Part shown: positions 7,909 to 16,856 of the stretch, in pieces
Layout: the number at the start of each line of letters is the position of its first letter
Position numbering within the stretch: position 1 is the first letter of the stretch
From: Halodesulfovibrio sp.
Lineage (GTDB): Bacteria > Desulfobacterota > Desulfovibrionia > Desulfovibrionales > Desulfovibrionaceae
DNA length: 35,114 nt
Assembly (NCBI GenBank): GCA_003252375.1
Contig: QKEJ01000171.1
Location: 1 to 35,114, forward strand
Reading direction: 5' to 3'
The notes under the pieces: model-generated
Told to the model about the DNA's origin: nothing
Database searches by the model: none
Seen by the model: the letters and a program-made list of their open reading frames with translations, nothing else
Translations under genes and position numbers: made by a program

Positions 7909-9108
7909 ATGCATGTTCGCTCAGCCGCACGCGGCAAAGCTTCCCTCATAGTCCTTCTGTCCGGTGTGGCGCTTGCCGTCTGCATCGGACTTTTCTGCAC
8001 GTTTGTTCCGGCCGTTCAGGCTGCCCCCCCACCGGTCAAGGTGATCTACGGGTTTGACAGGGAGTATCCCCCCTTCAGCTTCGAGGAGGCGCAGGGCAAG
8101 CCTGTCGGGTTTGACGTGGACCTCATTCAGGCCATCATGCAGGATGAGAACGTCAACCTGATCATGCGGCCCCTGTCGTGGGATCAGGTGCAGGTGGAGC
8201 TGTCGGCAGGCAATATTCATGTCTCGTCGGGCATGGCCAAGACCAAGCAGCGTCTCCTGCTCTACAACTTTGCCGACAAGCCCAGCATTCCGCTGCAGAT
8301 CAAGCTGTTCACCAAGCCTGCCGCACGGGTGGGCAACGTGACCATGCTGCGCGGGCAGACCGTGTCTGTGGAGAAGGGGTCCTATCAGCAGCATGTGCTT
8401 GAGGAGTTCGGGGGACTGAACATCAAGCTGCACAAGAGCAAGGTTGACGCCCTGAAGGCCCTCTACAATGATGAGGTGATTGCCTATGGGGGGCCGGTGC
8501 AGACCGCCTACTACTACATAGACAAGCTCAAGCTCGGCAGCATCGCGGCGGTGGGGACTCCGCTGGTGGTGTCGGATACCTATTTCGTGGTCAACAGGGA
8601 CAACCCCAAGGTGCTGGAAATGGTCAATCGCGGCATGCTCAGGGTGATCATGAGCGGTGAGTATGACCGTATCTATCGGAAGTGGTTTGTTCCCACGTTC
8701 TATCCTGAAGAATATCAGACCCTGTACACTGCCGCCAAGAATGCCGCCATCAACGCCTACGCCCCCTATTCCAAATATCCCGTGGGCGCGGCCGTGATGA
8801 CCCGTTCCGGCAGGATCATCACCGGCTGCAACGTGGAGAATGCTTTGATGCGCGAGGGCCATACCGCCCTGCGTACGGCTCTGCTCAAGGCGTTGTCCGA
8901 AGGGGAGTACGAGTTCCGTGCGGTGGTCTCCGTGGCGCCGGACGGTTCCGTTCTTGCCCCTACGGCGGCGGACAGACAGTTCCTGTTCGAGTTCGGGCGG
9001 GGCACCCTGTGCGCCGTGCAGCCCGAGAAGGGAAAGGTGGAGTTCAAGATGGTTTCGGAACTGCTTCCCTATCCCTTTGACAACAGGCCGGACTCCTATC
9101 AGTACTAA
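7909..9108 (+). CDS. Periplasmic family-3 solute-binding protein fused to a non-catalytic cytidine deaminase-like domain
   Basis: 399 residues. Residues 1-38 form a signal peptide with a hydrophobic core, likely cleaved after AVQA. Residues ~43-263 are a family-3 solute-binding domain (YGFDREYPPFSF, GKPVGFDVDLIQAI, SGMAKTKQR, VVNRDNPKVLEMVNRGM, YDRIYRKWF). Residues ~268-390 match small homotetrameric cytidine deaminases (AYAPYSKYPVGAAV, GCNVENA, RTALLKALSEGEYEF, ELLPYPF). The catalytic C-A-E-R has become T319-A-L321-R, and P-C-G-A-C-R-Q has become P-T352-A-A-D355-R-Q. All three zinc ligands and the catalytic Glu are therefore lost. N308 and E310, which contact ribose in true deaminases, remain. 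I infer a periplasmic nucleoside-binding or sensing role. There is no frameshift, and no permease gene is adjacent. Confidence 0.88.
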   Translation: MHVRSAARGKASLIVLLSGVALAVCIGLFCTFVPAVQAAPPPVKVIYGFDREYPPFSFEEAQGKPVGFDVDLIQAIMQDENVNLIMRPLSWDQVQVELSAGNIHVSSGMAKTKQRLLLYNFADKPSIPLQIKLFTKPAARVGNVTMLRGQTVSVEKGSYQQHVLEEFGGLNIKLHKSKVDALKALYNDEVIAYGGPVQTAYYYIDKLKLGSIAAVGTPLVVSDTYFVVNRDNPKVLEMVNRGMLRVIMSGEYDRIYRKWFVPTFYPEEYQTLYTAAKNAAINAYAPYSKYPVGAAVMTRSGRIITGCNVENALMREGHTALRTALLKALSEGEYEFRAVVSVAPDGSVLAPTAADRQFLFEFGRGTLCAVQPEKGKVEFKMVSELLPYPFDNRPDSYQY

Positions 9109-9126
9109 CCCGCGTTCGCTTTGGGG

Positions 9127-9156
9127 TTGCCTGCGTGGTCGGGGCTGCGGTATAAG
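9127..9156 (+). promoter_or_regulatory. Sigma-70-type promoter for the PilZ gene
   Basis: TTGCCT (9127-9132), an 18-base spacer, then TATAAG (9151-9156). It would give a leader of ~75 bases before the PilZ start codon. Confidence 0.45.
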
Positions 9157-9240
9157 AAGGATGAGGTTCGGCATGCTCATGCCGCATTCTTGCTGATTCT
9201 GCATGCCCCGCATGCTTCATGCCCACGGAGGAAACACCGC

Positions 9241-9594
9241 ATGCCCAACAGACGGAAGCGCAGCCGGATTCGCGGCTCCTATGAATGCTCCTTGGAGGTC
9301 ATGGGGAAGCTGTGGCCGTGCACCACGCTTGATATTTCCATGAAGGGAGCGCGCATTGACGTTTCTCCCCTGCCTCCGTTGCGCGAAGAATGCGTGCTGC
9401 ACATCCCTCTCACCGACGAGGTGCAACTGACGCTGGAAGGCGCCATCGTCCGCGTGGGCACGGATGAGGCGGCCATGGATTTTTCCGGCATGGATGAGGA
9501 GACCTATGCGCATCTGCTGAACATGGTCCGGCTGCGGGCGGAGAATGCGGATATGGTGGAACGGGAGGCTGTGGAGGAACCCTTCGAGGGGTAG
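9241..9594 (+). CDS. PilZ-domain protein, probable cyclic-di-GMP receptor
   Basis: 117 residues, a stand-alone PilZ domain. The bipartite c-di-GMP motif is complete: an Arg cluster RxxxR at R7-R11 (also R5-R9) near the N-terminus, and D31-I-S33-M-K-G36 as DxSxxG. The rest is beta-rich (ECVLHIPLTDEVQLTLEGAIVRV) with an acidic C-terminal tail. PilZ proteins relay c-di-GMP levels to motility, adhesion or polysaccharide machinery; the partner is not evident here. The ATG at 9241 follows GGAGG. The frame is open about 40 codons upstream but that covers the promoter. The gene has its own promoter and a strong hairpin after it. Confidence 0.88.
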   Translation: MPNRRKRSRIRGSYECSLEVMGKLWPCTTLDISMKGARIDVSPLPPLREECVLHIPLTDEVQLTLEGAIVRVGTDEAAMDFSGMDEETYAHLLNMVRLRAENADMVEREAVEEPFEG

Positions 9595-9600
9595 CCTGCC

Positions 9601-9648
9601 GACAGGATACGCACAGACAGTACACATAGACAGGATGCACGCAGACAG
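9601..9648 (+). repeat. Imperfect 20-bp direct repeat after the PilZ gene
   Basis: GACAGGAT at 9601 and at 9629 each begin a 20-base unit ending in AGACAG (9601-9620 and 9629-9648), differing only in the middle. The units lie in the 3' untranslated region just before the terminator hairpin. No function is suggested. Confidence 0.4.
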
Positions 9649-9659
9649 CGGAAGACGCA

Positions 9660-9703
9660 GCAGAGCGGCCGCCGGAATCTCATGATTCCGGCGGCCGCTC
9701 TGC
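9660..9703. terminator. Long bidirectional terminator hairpin
   Basis: A perfect 19-bp inverted repeat, GCAGAGCGGCCGCCGGAAT at 9660-9678 and its complement at 9685-9703, with a 6-base loop. It lies between the convergent PilZ and RND pump genes. There is no clear T-run. Confidence 0.75.
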
Positions 9704-9717
9704 GTGTGATCATGGAA

Positions 9718-12700
9718 TCAGGCTGTGGGGCCTTCCTGTACGGAATGTTCCGGTGTCGGCTCTGCGGATGCCTTCCCCTTGCTGAAAAGCCTGCGCAGTC
9801 TGGTCTGCGCCGCGTCCAGGTACATGTAATAGACCGGTGTGAGATACAGCGTGAGCATCTGCGAGAGCATCAGCCCCCCGACAACGGAAAGGCCCAGAGG
9901 TCTGCGGGCATCCGCGCCTGCGCCAATGCCCAGCGCGATGGGCAGGGTGCCCATCAGGGCCGCCAGCGTGGTCATCATGATGGGCCGGAACCGGACCAGA
10001 GCGCCTTCGCATATGGCGGTGCGCGCATCCACACCGCGGGTGCGCTGAGCCTCCAGTGCGAAGTCGATCATCATGATGGCGTTCTTCTTCACGATGCCGA
10101 TGAGCATGATGATGCCCACAAAGCCGTACAGGTTCAGGTCCACCCGGAACAGCATCAGGGTCAGCAGCGCGCCGACCCCGGCGGAAGGCAGGCCCGAGAG
10201 AATGGTCAGAGGATGGATGAAGCTCTCGTACAGGATGCCCAGCACGATGTAGATGATGAGAATGGAGATGACCAGCAGCAGCGTCAGCCCCTGCATGGAA
10301 TCCTGGAAGGCCTGCGCCTCCCCCTGGAAGCTGGTGGAGACCGTCGAGGGGACCGCCTCGGCCGCAATGGCCCGGACCTGCTCCACGGCGGTTCCCAACG
10401 AAGCGCCAGGTCGCAGGTTGAAGGAAACCGTTGCAGACGGCAGCTGGCCGGAATGGTTGATGGAAAGCGGCCCCACGCCCATCCGGCGCTCAACGAGCGT
10501 ATCAATGGGGATGAGTTTGCCGTCCTTGGAGCGGATATGCAGGAAGGAAAGGGCATCCGGGTTGGCCTGATACTCCGGCGCCAGCTCCATGAGCACCTTG
10601 TAGGTATCGTTGGCGGCGTAGATGCTGGTGACCCGGCGCTCCCCGAAGGAGGCGGCAAGGGCGTCCTCTATCTGGTAGGCGCTAACGCCGAGGGCGGCCG
10701 CCTTGTCCCGGTGGATGGTCAGCTGCAGCTCGGGGCTCTTCAGTTCCATGTCGGAGCTTACGTCCTGCAGGTCGGTCAGCTCGGAAAGGCGCGCTTCCAT
10801 GTCCGCGGCGCTGCGATAGAGTTCTTCCGTATTGGGGCTCTGCAGGGTGAACTGGTACTGGCCCTTGCTGGTCCGTCCGCCGATGCGGATGGCCGGCGGG
10901 TTCTGCAGGTAGATCTTGACCCCTGGAACCTGCGAGAGCTTGCCGCGCAGCCGCTGCAGTACCTGTTCGGCGTGCTCCGTGCGTTCCTCGCGCGACTTGA
11001 GGTTGATCATCAGGCGTCCGGCGTTGTTGGAGGCATTGGGGCCGCCGGCACCGGCGACCGACATGTAGCCTTCCACGGCAGGGTCCTTGCCCAGTATGGC
11101 CATGACCGCCTTCTGGCGGCGCACGAGCGTGTCAAAGTTGATGCCTTCCTCATAGACCAGCGAAGCCTGCAGGCGTCCGGTGTCCTCCTTGGGCAGGAAG
11201 CCCTTGGGGATGACCGTGAACAGCCACGCCGTCAGCACCAGCAGCAGCACGGAAACGCCCATGGTCAGCCGGTGGTGGCGTACGCACCACAGCAGGGTTA
11301 CCTCGTAGAGGCGGTGCCAGGCGTTGAAGACGGATTCCATGAGATTGTAGAAACGGCCATGCTGGACGGCGTCGCGGTGGGGACGCAGGATGAGGTTGCA
11401 GAGCATGGGGGTGAGGGTCAGGGAAACGAGGCCGGAAATGAGGATGGACGCGGAGATGGTCACCGCGAACTCGTGGAACAGCCGGCCCACCACGCCGCCC
11501 ATGAAGAGGACGGGGATGAAGACCGCGGCCAGCGAAATGGTCATGGATATGATGGTGAAGGCGATTTCCCTTGAACCGTCCATGACGGCGGCGCGCACCG
11601 TCTTGCCCATCTCCTGGTGCCGCACGATGTTTTCGAGCATGACGATGGCGTCGTCCACCACGAATCCCACCGAGAGTGTCAGGGCCATGAGCGAGATGTT
11701 ATCAAGGCTGAACTCCATGTAGTACATCACGGCAAAGGTGCCCACGATGGACATGGGCAGGGCGAGGCTCGGGATGAGGGTGGCGGAGAATTTGCGCAGG
11801 AAGAGGAAGATGACCATGATCACCAGACTGATGGTGAGCACCAGCGTGAACTTGACGTCGTTTACCGATTCCTTGATGGACTGCGAACGGTCATAGAGCA
11901 CCTCAAGGCTTGCCGAGGCGGGCAGCATGGCCCGGAATTCCGGCAGCAGTCTGCGGATGGAGTCGGCAACGGCAACGGTGTTGGTGCCGGGTTGGCGCTG
12001 GATGGCCAGCACCATGCCGGGGGTTCCGCTGTACCAGTTCAGACGGCGCGTATTTTCCACGCTGTCCGTGATCACGGCAATTTCGCCAAGGCGGACCGGA
12101 GAGCCGTTGCGCCAGGCCACGATAAGCGGCCGGTAGCTTGCCGCATTCATGAGCTGGCCCGAGGAGCGCACGGTATACTCCCGCGCCGATCCCGTGATGG
12201 TGCCCACGGGCAGGTTCACGTTTCCGTTGCGGATGGCGTCCGCCACCTCATCCACGCCCAACTCCTTGGCGGCCAGAGCCTCCGGGTTGAGCCGGATGCG
12301 TACGGCGTACTTCTTGGAACCGTACACCATTACCTGCGCCACCCCGTTGATCATGGAAATGCGCTGCGCCATCATGCCTTCCGCGTATTCGTTCACGTCG
12401 GAAAGGCGCATGGTGGGGGAGGATATGGCCAGGTACAGAATGGGATAGTCGGCCGGGTTCACCTTGCGGAAGGAGGGCGGATTGTCCATGTCCTCCGGCA
12501 GGTTGCGGGAGGCGGCGGTAATGGCGGACTGCACGTCCAGCGCTGCGGCGTCGATGTTCTTGTCGAGATTGAACTGCAGGGTGATGCGGCTGGAACCCAT
12601 GCCGTTCACCGAGGTCATGGAATCCAGTCCCGAGATGGTGGAAAACTGTTTTTCAAGCGGGGTGGCCACGGAGGAGGCCATGGTCTCCGGGTTGCCGCCC

Positions 12701-12855
12701 GAGAGATTGGCCGAGACCTCGATGGTGGGGAAGTCCACGTTGGGCAGGTCGCTCACGGGCAGGCGGAAGTAGGCCATGATGCCGAAGACGAGCATGGCCA
12801 GCATGAGCAGCGTGGTCATGACCGGGCGTTTGATGAACAGGGCTGACGGATTCAT
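9718..12855 (-). CDS. RND multidrug efflux pump, HAE1 family (AcrB/MdtBC-like)
   Basis: 1045 residues, full length for an inner-membrane resistance-nodulation-division transporter. The first helix starts at the N-terminus (FIKRPVMTTLLMLAMLVFG), followed by the porter loop with FPTIEVSANLSGGNPETM. Proton-relay residues are present: the double Asp in SVGFVVDDAIVMLENIVRH of helix 4, and the Lys in GIVKKNAIMMIDFAL of helix 10. The sequence resembles MdtB/MdtC/MuxB more than AcrB. It exports drugs, detergents or metabolites from the periplasm and inner membrane with an adaptor and an outer-membrane channel. It starts three bases after the adaptor stop codon, so the two are translationally coupled. 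No outer-membrane factor follows; the one at 24714-26237 could be shared. Confidence 0.95.
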   Translation of the reverse strand: MNPSALFIKRPVMTTLLMLAMLVFGIMAYFRLPVSDLPNVDFPTIEVSANLSGGNPETMASSVATPLEKQFSTISGLDSMTSVNGMGSSRITLQFNLDKNIDAAALDVQSAITAASRNLPEDMDNPPSFRKVNPADYPILYLAISSPTMRLSDVNEYAEGMMAQRISMINGVAQVMVYGSKKYAVRIRLNPEALAAKELGVDEVADAIRNGNVNLPVGTITGSAREYTVRSSGQLMNAASYRPLIVAWRNGSPVRLGEIAVITDSVENTRRLNWYSGTPGMVLAIQRQPGTNTVAVADSIRRLLPEFRAMLPASASLEVLYDRSQSIKESVNDVKFTLVLTISLVIMVIFLFLRKFSATLIPSLALPMSIVGTFAVMYYMEFSLDNISLMALTLSVGFVVDDAIVMLENIVRHQEMGKTVRAAVMDGSREIAFTIISMTISLAAVFIPVLFMGGVVGRLFHEFAVTISASILISGLVSLTLTPMLCNLILRPHRDAVQHGRFYNLMESVFNAWHRLYEVTLLWCVRHHRLTMGVSVLLLVLTAWLFTVIPKGFLPKEDTGRLQASLVYEEGINFDTLVRRQKAVMAILGKDPAVEGYMSVAGAGGPNASNNAGRLMINLKSREERTEHAEQVLQRLRGKLSQVPGVKIYLQNPPAIRIGGRTSKGQYQFTLQSPNTEELYRSAADMEARLSELTDLQDVSSDMELKSPELQLTIHRDKAAALGVSAYQIEDALAASFGERRVTSIYAANDTYKVLMELAPEYQANPDALSFLHIRSKDGKLIPIDTLVERRMGVGPLSINHSGQLPSATVSFNLRPGASLGTAVEQVRAIAAEAVPSTVSTSFQGEAQAFQDSMQGLTLLLVISILIIYIVLGILYESFIHPLTILSGLPSAGVGALLTLMLFRVDLNLYGFVGIIMLIGIVKKNAIMMIDFALEAQRTRGVDARTAICEGALVRFRPIMMTTLAALMGTLPIALGIGAGADARRPLGLSVVGGLMLSQMLTLYLTPVYYMYLDAAQTRLRRLFSKGKASAEPTPEHSVQEGPTA

Positions 12856-12858
12856 GCG

Positions 12859-14073
12859 TTACTCCGAAGCGCCCGGGGTGCCGTTTCCGGATGGTGTGGT
12901 CGTACCGGACGTTGCGCCGGTGCTGCCCTTCACCTCCACGGGCATGCCGGGGGCAAGGCGTACCTGTCCGTCCATGGCGACCCGTTCACCGGCGGCAAGT
13001 CCCTTGGCGATGACCGAGTGGTCGCCGGACAGGAAGTCCACGGTAACGATGCGGTCCTCGGCCTTGTTGTCCGGGGTGATGACGTACACGTACGACCCGT
13101 GTATGCCGTCCATGATGGCAGCGGTGGGGATAAGCAGGGCGTCCGGTTTTTCCCGGAGCACCAGTCCCACCCGGACGAACTGTCCGGGCCAGAGGCGGTG
13201 GTCCGCATTGGTGTAGGTCGCCCGCAGCCTGATGGTGCCGGTGGTGGTGTCCACGGCGTTATCCATGGCCGAGAGCGTGGCCATGATCGGCGCGGCCGGG
13301 GCGCCCGTATTTCCCGCTGTCACTGTTCTGTCCACGGCGGGCAGGATCTGTACGGAGATGTCGCCTGTACGGCGCATTTCCATCACCTCGGGGAGATATT
13401 TTTCCGGCAGGGAAAAGGCGATGCTGATGGGCTCCAGCTGGTTGATGACGCACAGGGTGCGGTCGTCGTTGGCCTTGATGACGTTGCCCTCGTTCACCTG
13501 CACGATGCCCACGTTGCCGGAGATGGGCGCCTTGATCACCGTGTAGGTCAGGTCAAGCCGGGCCCGTTCCAGCGTGGCGATATTGAGCTGGATGTCGCTT
13601 TCCAGCGACTTGGTGTCGGCATAGGTCTTGTCATACTGCTCCTGCGCCACGGCGTTGATTTCGTTCAGGCGGGCATAGCGCTTGAGATCCTTGGCGGCCT
13701 TGTCCAGCAGTATCCTGTTGCGGTCCAGCTTGGCCTGCGCCTCGCGGATGGCCAGCTCGAAGGGGCGCGGGTCCAGGCGGAAGAGCAGGTCTCCCTCGTG
13801 CACGCTTTCGCCGTCCTTGACCCGCTGTTCGACAATGGTGCCGCCAACCTGGGTCTTGATGGCCACGCTGGCCTGAGGCTGGACGTTGCCAACCGCATTG
13901 ATGATCAGCGGAGTGGACGTCTGCTCGACCTCGGCCACAATGACCGGAACGGGGCGCTGCTTCTTGGTGGCGGTCTTTTCGTCGTTGCCGCACCCATGCA
14001 GCAGGGGCAGAAGCAGCAGGATGATGCAGAGGAGGCGTGGGGAAACAGGGGCGCTGGAGAAGGAAGGGAGCAT
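12859..14073 (-). CDS. RND periplasmic adaptor lipoprotein (membrane fusion protein)
   Basis: 404 residues. A lipoprotein signal ends in LLHGC, so the mature protein is anchored by a lipidated Cys, probably in the inner membrane. The adaptor order is visible: a lipoyl half-motif (VAIKTQVGGTIVEQRVKDGE), a helical hairpin (LDRNRILLDKAAKDLKRYARL), the second lipoyl half (YTVIKAPISGNVGIVQVNEG) and a beta-barrel domain. The C-terminus is a low-complexity Thr/Ser/Gly tail. The adaptor links the RND pump to the outer-membrane channel. The ATG at 14073 has GGAGGA about seven bases upstream. The longer open frame (to 14184) lacks such a site and would bury the signal peptide. Confidence 0.93.
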   Translation of the reverse strand: MLPSFSSAPVSPRLLCIILLLLPLLHGCGNDEKTATKKQRPVPVIVAEVEQTSTPLIINAVGNVQPQASVAIKTQVGGTIVEQRVKDGESVHEGDLLFRLDPRPFELAIREAQAKLDRNRILLDKAAKDLKRYARLNEINAVAQEQYDKTYADTKSLESDIQLNIATLERARLDLTYTVIKAPISGNVGIVQVNEGNVIKANDDRTLCVINQLEPISIAFSLPEKYLPEVMEMRRTGDISVQILPAVDRTVTAGNTGAPAAPIMATLSAMDNAVDTTTGTIRLRATYTNADHRLWPGQFVRVGLVLREKPDALLIPTAAIMDGIHGSYVYVITPDNKAEDRIVTVDFLSGDHSVIAKGLAAGERVAMDGQVRLAPGMPVEVKGSTGATSGTTTPSGNGTPGASE

Positions 14074-14257
14074 CGGGCGGTCCTCCGGGTGGGGGGTGGC
14101 GGGAAGATCGTGCGGTATGCAATGGCGCAGGCCGCGCATTGCATACTCACGCTGCATGTTTGTCAGATAGCTGGCAGGAGTCAACAGGAATTATTGGCAG
14201 ATTTCTATGCCGAAGGGCCTTCAGGCATGCGGTTTCCAGGATAGGTCTGACCAATCA

Positions 14258-14320
14258 GGGGGTTACATGGCCTGAGCAACATGGGCGTGTACTTTGTCGC
14301 AAAAAAGTCGCATAACCCCC
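14258..14320. repeat. Inverted repeat and GTCGCA direct repeat in the pump/YhcH divergent region
   Basis: GGGGGTTA (14258-14265) is the inverse of TAACCCCC (14313-14320). Just inside its right arm, GTCGCA occurs twice separated by five A residues (about 14296-14312). The region separates two divergent genes, so these may be operator or promoter elements. No regulator gene is adjacent. Confidence 0.3.
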
Positions 14321-14345
14321 GGAAACGGAAGGCAAGGAGAAGCGT

Positions 14346-14819
14346 GTGATCATCAATACTCTGGAGCACTGGCGGCAGTACCGCCTAGGCGCGGCTTGGG
14401 AGAAGGCCTTCGACTTTCTGATTTCGCTGGCCCCGGACATTGCCACGGGGCGGCATGTCATAGATGGCAGCGACGTGTTCGCCGAGGTGGCTGAGTACGC
14501 GACCGTTCCGGAGATGGAAAAGCCGTACGAATCGCACCGTACCTACATGGATATTCAGTACCTGCTGCGTGGACGGGAATGGCTGGACTATGCCCCGATA
14601 CGCACGTTGCGCGTCCGGCAGGACTATGACAGCCAGCGGGACTTCATGCTCTATGAGCGTCCCGCTCTCCCGGTGAACCGGCTCATGCTTGGCAGTGGCA
14701 TGTTTGCGGCGCTGTATCCGGAAGACGGCCATTCACCGGGCATCGCCTGTGGCGGTATGCCTGAGAACGTCAAGAAGGTCGTGGTCAAGATCCGGGTTTC
14801 CCTGCTTGAAGGGCGCTAG
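14346..14819 (+). CDS. YhcH/YjgK/YiaL (TabA/NanQ) family protein
   Basis: 157 residues, one cupin-like domain of the DUF386 family. Members bind a metal and in some bacteria act on sugars (for example sialic acid anomerisation by NanQ) or influence biofilm (TabA). Visible features are YESHRTYMDIQYLLRGREW with the conserved His and Asp, the downstream HSPGIA, and VKKVVVKIRV at the end. The start codon is GTG at 14346, preceded by AAGGAG, which I prefer over later starts. The substrate is unknown. The TAG stop is shared with the convergent histidine kinase stop (CTAG), giving a 4-base tail-to-tail overlap. Confidence 0.85.
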   Translation: MIINTLEHWRQYRLGAAWEKAFDFLISLAPDIATGRHVIDGSDVFAEVAEYATVPEMEKPYESHRTYMDIQYLLRGREWLDYAPIRTLRVRQDYDSQRDFMLYERPALPVNRLMLGSGMFAALYPEDGHSPGIACGGMPENVKKVVVKIRVSLLEGR

Positions 14820-16777
14820 CGGTCTGTTTCCGCTACTGCGGGCGCAGATGTCGCGTCGTTCCGGGACAGGGGCAGGCGAACGCTGAAGCGCGTGCCGTGG
14901 CCCACTTCCGATTCCACCGACACGTCGCCCTGATGGCGGCAGATCACGTCATGGGCATAGAAGAGCCCTATGCCCGTGCCCACCGGCCCCTTGGACGAGA
15001 AGAAGAGCGTGAACATGTTTTCGCGCGTTTCCCGGTCAAGCCCCGTGCCGTTATCCTCGATTTCGAAGCAGGCGTGGCGTTCGTCGCGCCATGCGCGCAG
15101 AGTCACCGTGTGCCCTGATTTGCTCCGGTCAAACAGGCAGGCGTCCACCGCGTTGTCCAGGATGTTGGTCAGGGCCGAGGTCAGCGCCAGCATGTCAGCC
15201 TGAAAGGTGCCCGTGGCGTCTTGCGTGTCCACCTGCAGGGCAATGCCGTGCATTTTGGCCTTGTGGCGCACGGCGTCCAGCTGCCGCTCGGCAAAGGGGC
15301 CGAGCTCCTCCTCGCCAAGCTCCAGTTCGGGAGCCTTGGCATAGTCCAGAATATCCAGCGACATCTTGCGCAGGCTGTCCAGCTTCTCCCGCACCTGCTG
15401 CCAGCCCGAGGCAACCCGCTCCATGTCCGTCGTGCGCAGGCCTGCTTCCAGTCGGTAGGCTCCACCGTCTATGGACATGAGCAGTCCCTTCATGCCGTGC
15501 GACATGGAACTGAGCATGATGCCCAGTGATTCGAGATGCCCCTGCAGCTGACGGACCATGGTAATGTCCGTGGAAAGCTCTATGACATGGGTCACGGCGC
15601 CCGTATCGTCGTGGATGGGGGCGGTTTGGATCAGGATGTTGCAGGGCGTGCCTGCGGCGGTGGTCACCTGCATTTCGGCCTGATGGCTCTGTCCGTCCTC
15701 GAAGGTACGCAGGATGGGGCAGTCGGTGCAGGGCTCCGACCGATGCTTGTAGAGCTCGAAGCAGCGGGCACCGGGAGTGAACGCAAAGAGCTCCTTGAAC
15801 CGCCTGTTGGCATCCACGACCCGCATGTCCCGGTCCTGCACGGTGATGCAGCATGGGGATTCGTCGAAGAGTTCGCGGTACTGGCGCTGCACCGACAGCA
15901 GCTTCTGCTGCTGTTCCTCCACCTGTGAGACATCCACGGCGATTTCCAGCACGAGATCGAGATCGGGCTGGGGGCCCCTGATGGGGAACGTGTAGATGAG
16001 GGAGGGCAGTTCCTCGCCGTGGGCGGTGGTAACGGGTTCGCAGCGCTTGCAGGCGCTGCCGGAAAGAAAGGTTTCCTCTACCGGGCTCATCCAGCCCTCG
16101 CTGCCCGCTGACTGGTAGATGATGCCCTGGTGTGCTCCCCTGCAGAAACGCTCGCGGAAGGCGGCGTTCATGGCGGCAATGCCCCCGCGCTCATGCAGGG
16201 CGGCAAAGGTGGGGAGCTGCGCCACGTATTGCGCGCACTTGGCGTCTTCCACGGCTTCCAGCATGGCGCGGCTGAGCCCTTCCACAATCTGCCCAGCCGC
16301 GGCGATGCGCTCGTCCTGCAGCATGGTTCCTGCCTGCTCCTGCGCGGCCTTGTGGCAATCATCGCGGTAGAGGGCCAGTTCGTGGCGCATGATGGCGTCG
16401 TCCCACGCCTTGCGTATGGTGGCCAGCAGCAGCGTGGCGTCGTAGGGCTCCGGCACCACGGCAGAGGCCCCCTCATCGAGCAGGGTGGCGCAGTCCGAGA
16501 ATTCCTCGGGATAGGCCAGAATGACGATCTGGGAATCAATGATGTCGGGCACCGTGTGCGGGCGGGCCAGAATGACCGTGGGCACGGCAGGAACATTGGC
16601 GGCGGCGCTGGCCTTGCAGCACAGGCCGCCGAGAATGCTGTCCGATTCGTAGACCACGAACCCGGCCCGCTTGAGCAGGGCGCTCACGTCCGGGGCGTCA
16701 AAGGTGATCAGAACCGACGGCACGGCCGAGGCGTCGGGCGAGAAGGGGAGATCGTGCGGGGAGGCGGGAAGGAGCAT
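14816..16777 (-). CDS. PAS-containing sensor histidine kinase with degenerate N-terminal receiver-like region
   Basis: About 653 residues from the chosen ATG; an ATG nine codons earlier (16804) is possible but lacks a ribosome-binding site. Residues ~20-130 look like a degenerate receiver domain (QIVILAYPEEF, EGASAVVPEPYD) without a clear phospho-acceptor Asp. Two PAS-like regions follow (~210-285 and ~296-405). The first holds C-K-R-C and the second C-F-E-L-Y...C350-T-D-C353, which could bind metal or sense redox. The H-box is SSMSHGMKGLL with H427, and the ATPase motifs are NILDNAVDA, EDNGTGL and GTGIGL. There are no membrane helices, so it is cytoplasmic. It is co-directional with the receiver protein just upstream. 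Confidence 0.88.
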   Translation of the reverse strand: MLLPASPHDLPFSPDASAVPSVLITFDAPDVSALLKRAGFVVYESDSILGGLCCKASAAANVPAVPTVILARPHTVPDIIDSQIVILAYPEEFSDCATLLDEGASAVVPEPYDATLLLATIRKAWDDAIMRHELALYRDDCHKAAQEQAGTMLQDERIAAAGQIVEGLSRAMLEAVEDAKCAQYVAQLPTFAALHERGGIAAMNAAFRERFCRGAHQGIIYQSAGSEGWMSPVEETFLSGSACKRCEPVTTAHGEELPSLIYTFPIRGPQPDLDLVLEIAVDVSQVEEQQQKLLSVQRQYRELFDESPCCITVQDRDMRVVDANRRFKELFAFTPGARCFELYKHRSEPCTDCPILRTFEDGQSHQAEMQVTTAAGTPCNILIQTAPIHDDTGAVTHVIELSTDITMVRQLQGHLESLGIMLSSMSHGMKGLLMSIDGGAYRLEAGLRTTDMERVASGWQQVREKLDSLRKMSLDILDYAKAPELELGEEELGPFAERQLDAVRHKAKMHGIALQVDTQDATGTFQADMLALTSALTNILDNAVDACLFDRSKSGHTVTLRAWRDERHACFEIEDNGTGLDRETRENMFTLFFSSKGPVGTGIGLFYAHDVICRHQGDVSVESEVGHGTRFSVRLPLSRNDATSAPAVAETDR

Positions 16778-16856
16778 GGCGACACCTGCGGCGGAAACGG
16801 GCATGGCCGTGCGCCGATATGCCGGTCACGCAGCCGTATGGTTCAGAGAAGAGGAA

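Noticed and set aside
9601-9660. Possible CRISPR-like or tandem array in the GACAG-rich stretch
   Set aside because: Only two imperfect 20-bp copies with an 8-base gap; no regular spacers.
9682-11574. 630-codon open frame on the plus strand
   Set aside because: It is antisense to the RND pump gene, whose sequence is a clear family match; the plus-strand product is His/Gly/Gln-rich shadow sequence.
11617-12846. 409-codon open frame on the plus strand
   Set aside because: It is also antisense to the RND pump; composition is typical of a complementary-strand shadow in GC-rich DNA.
13018-14244. 408-codon plus-strand frame over the adaptor gene
   Set aside because: The adaptor lipoprotein on the minus strand has clear motifs, signal and ribosome site; the opposite frame has none.
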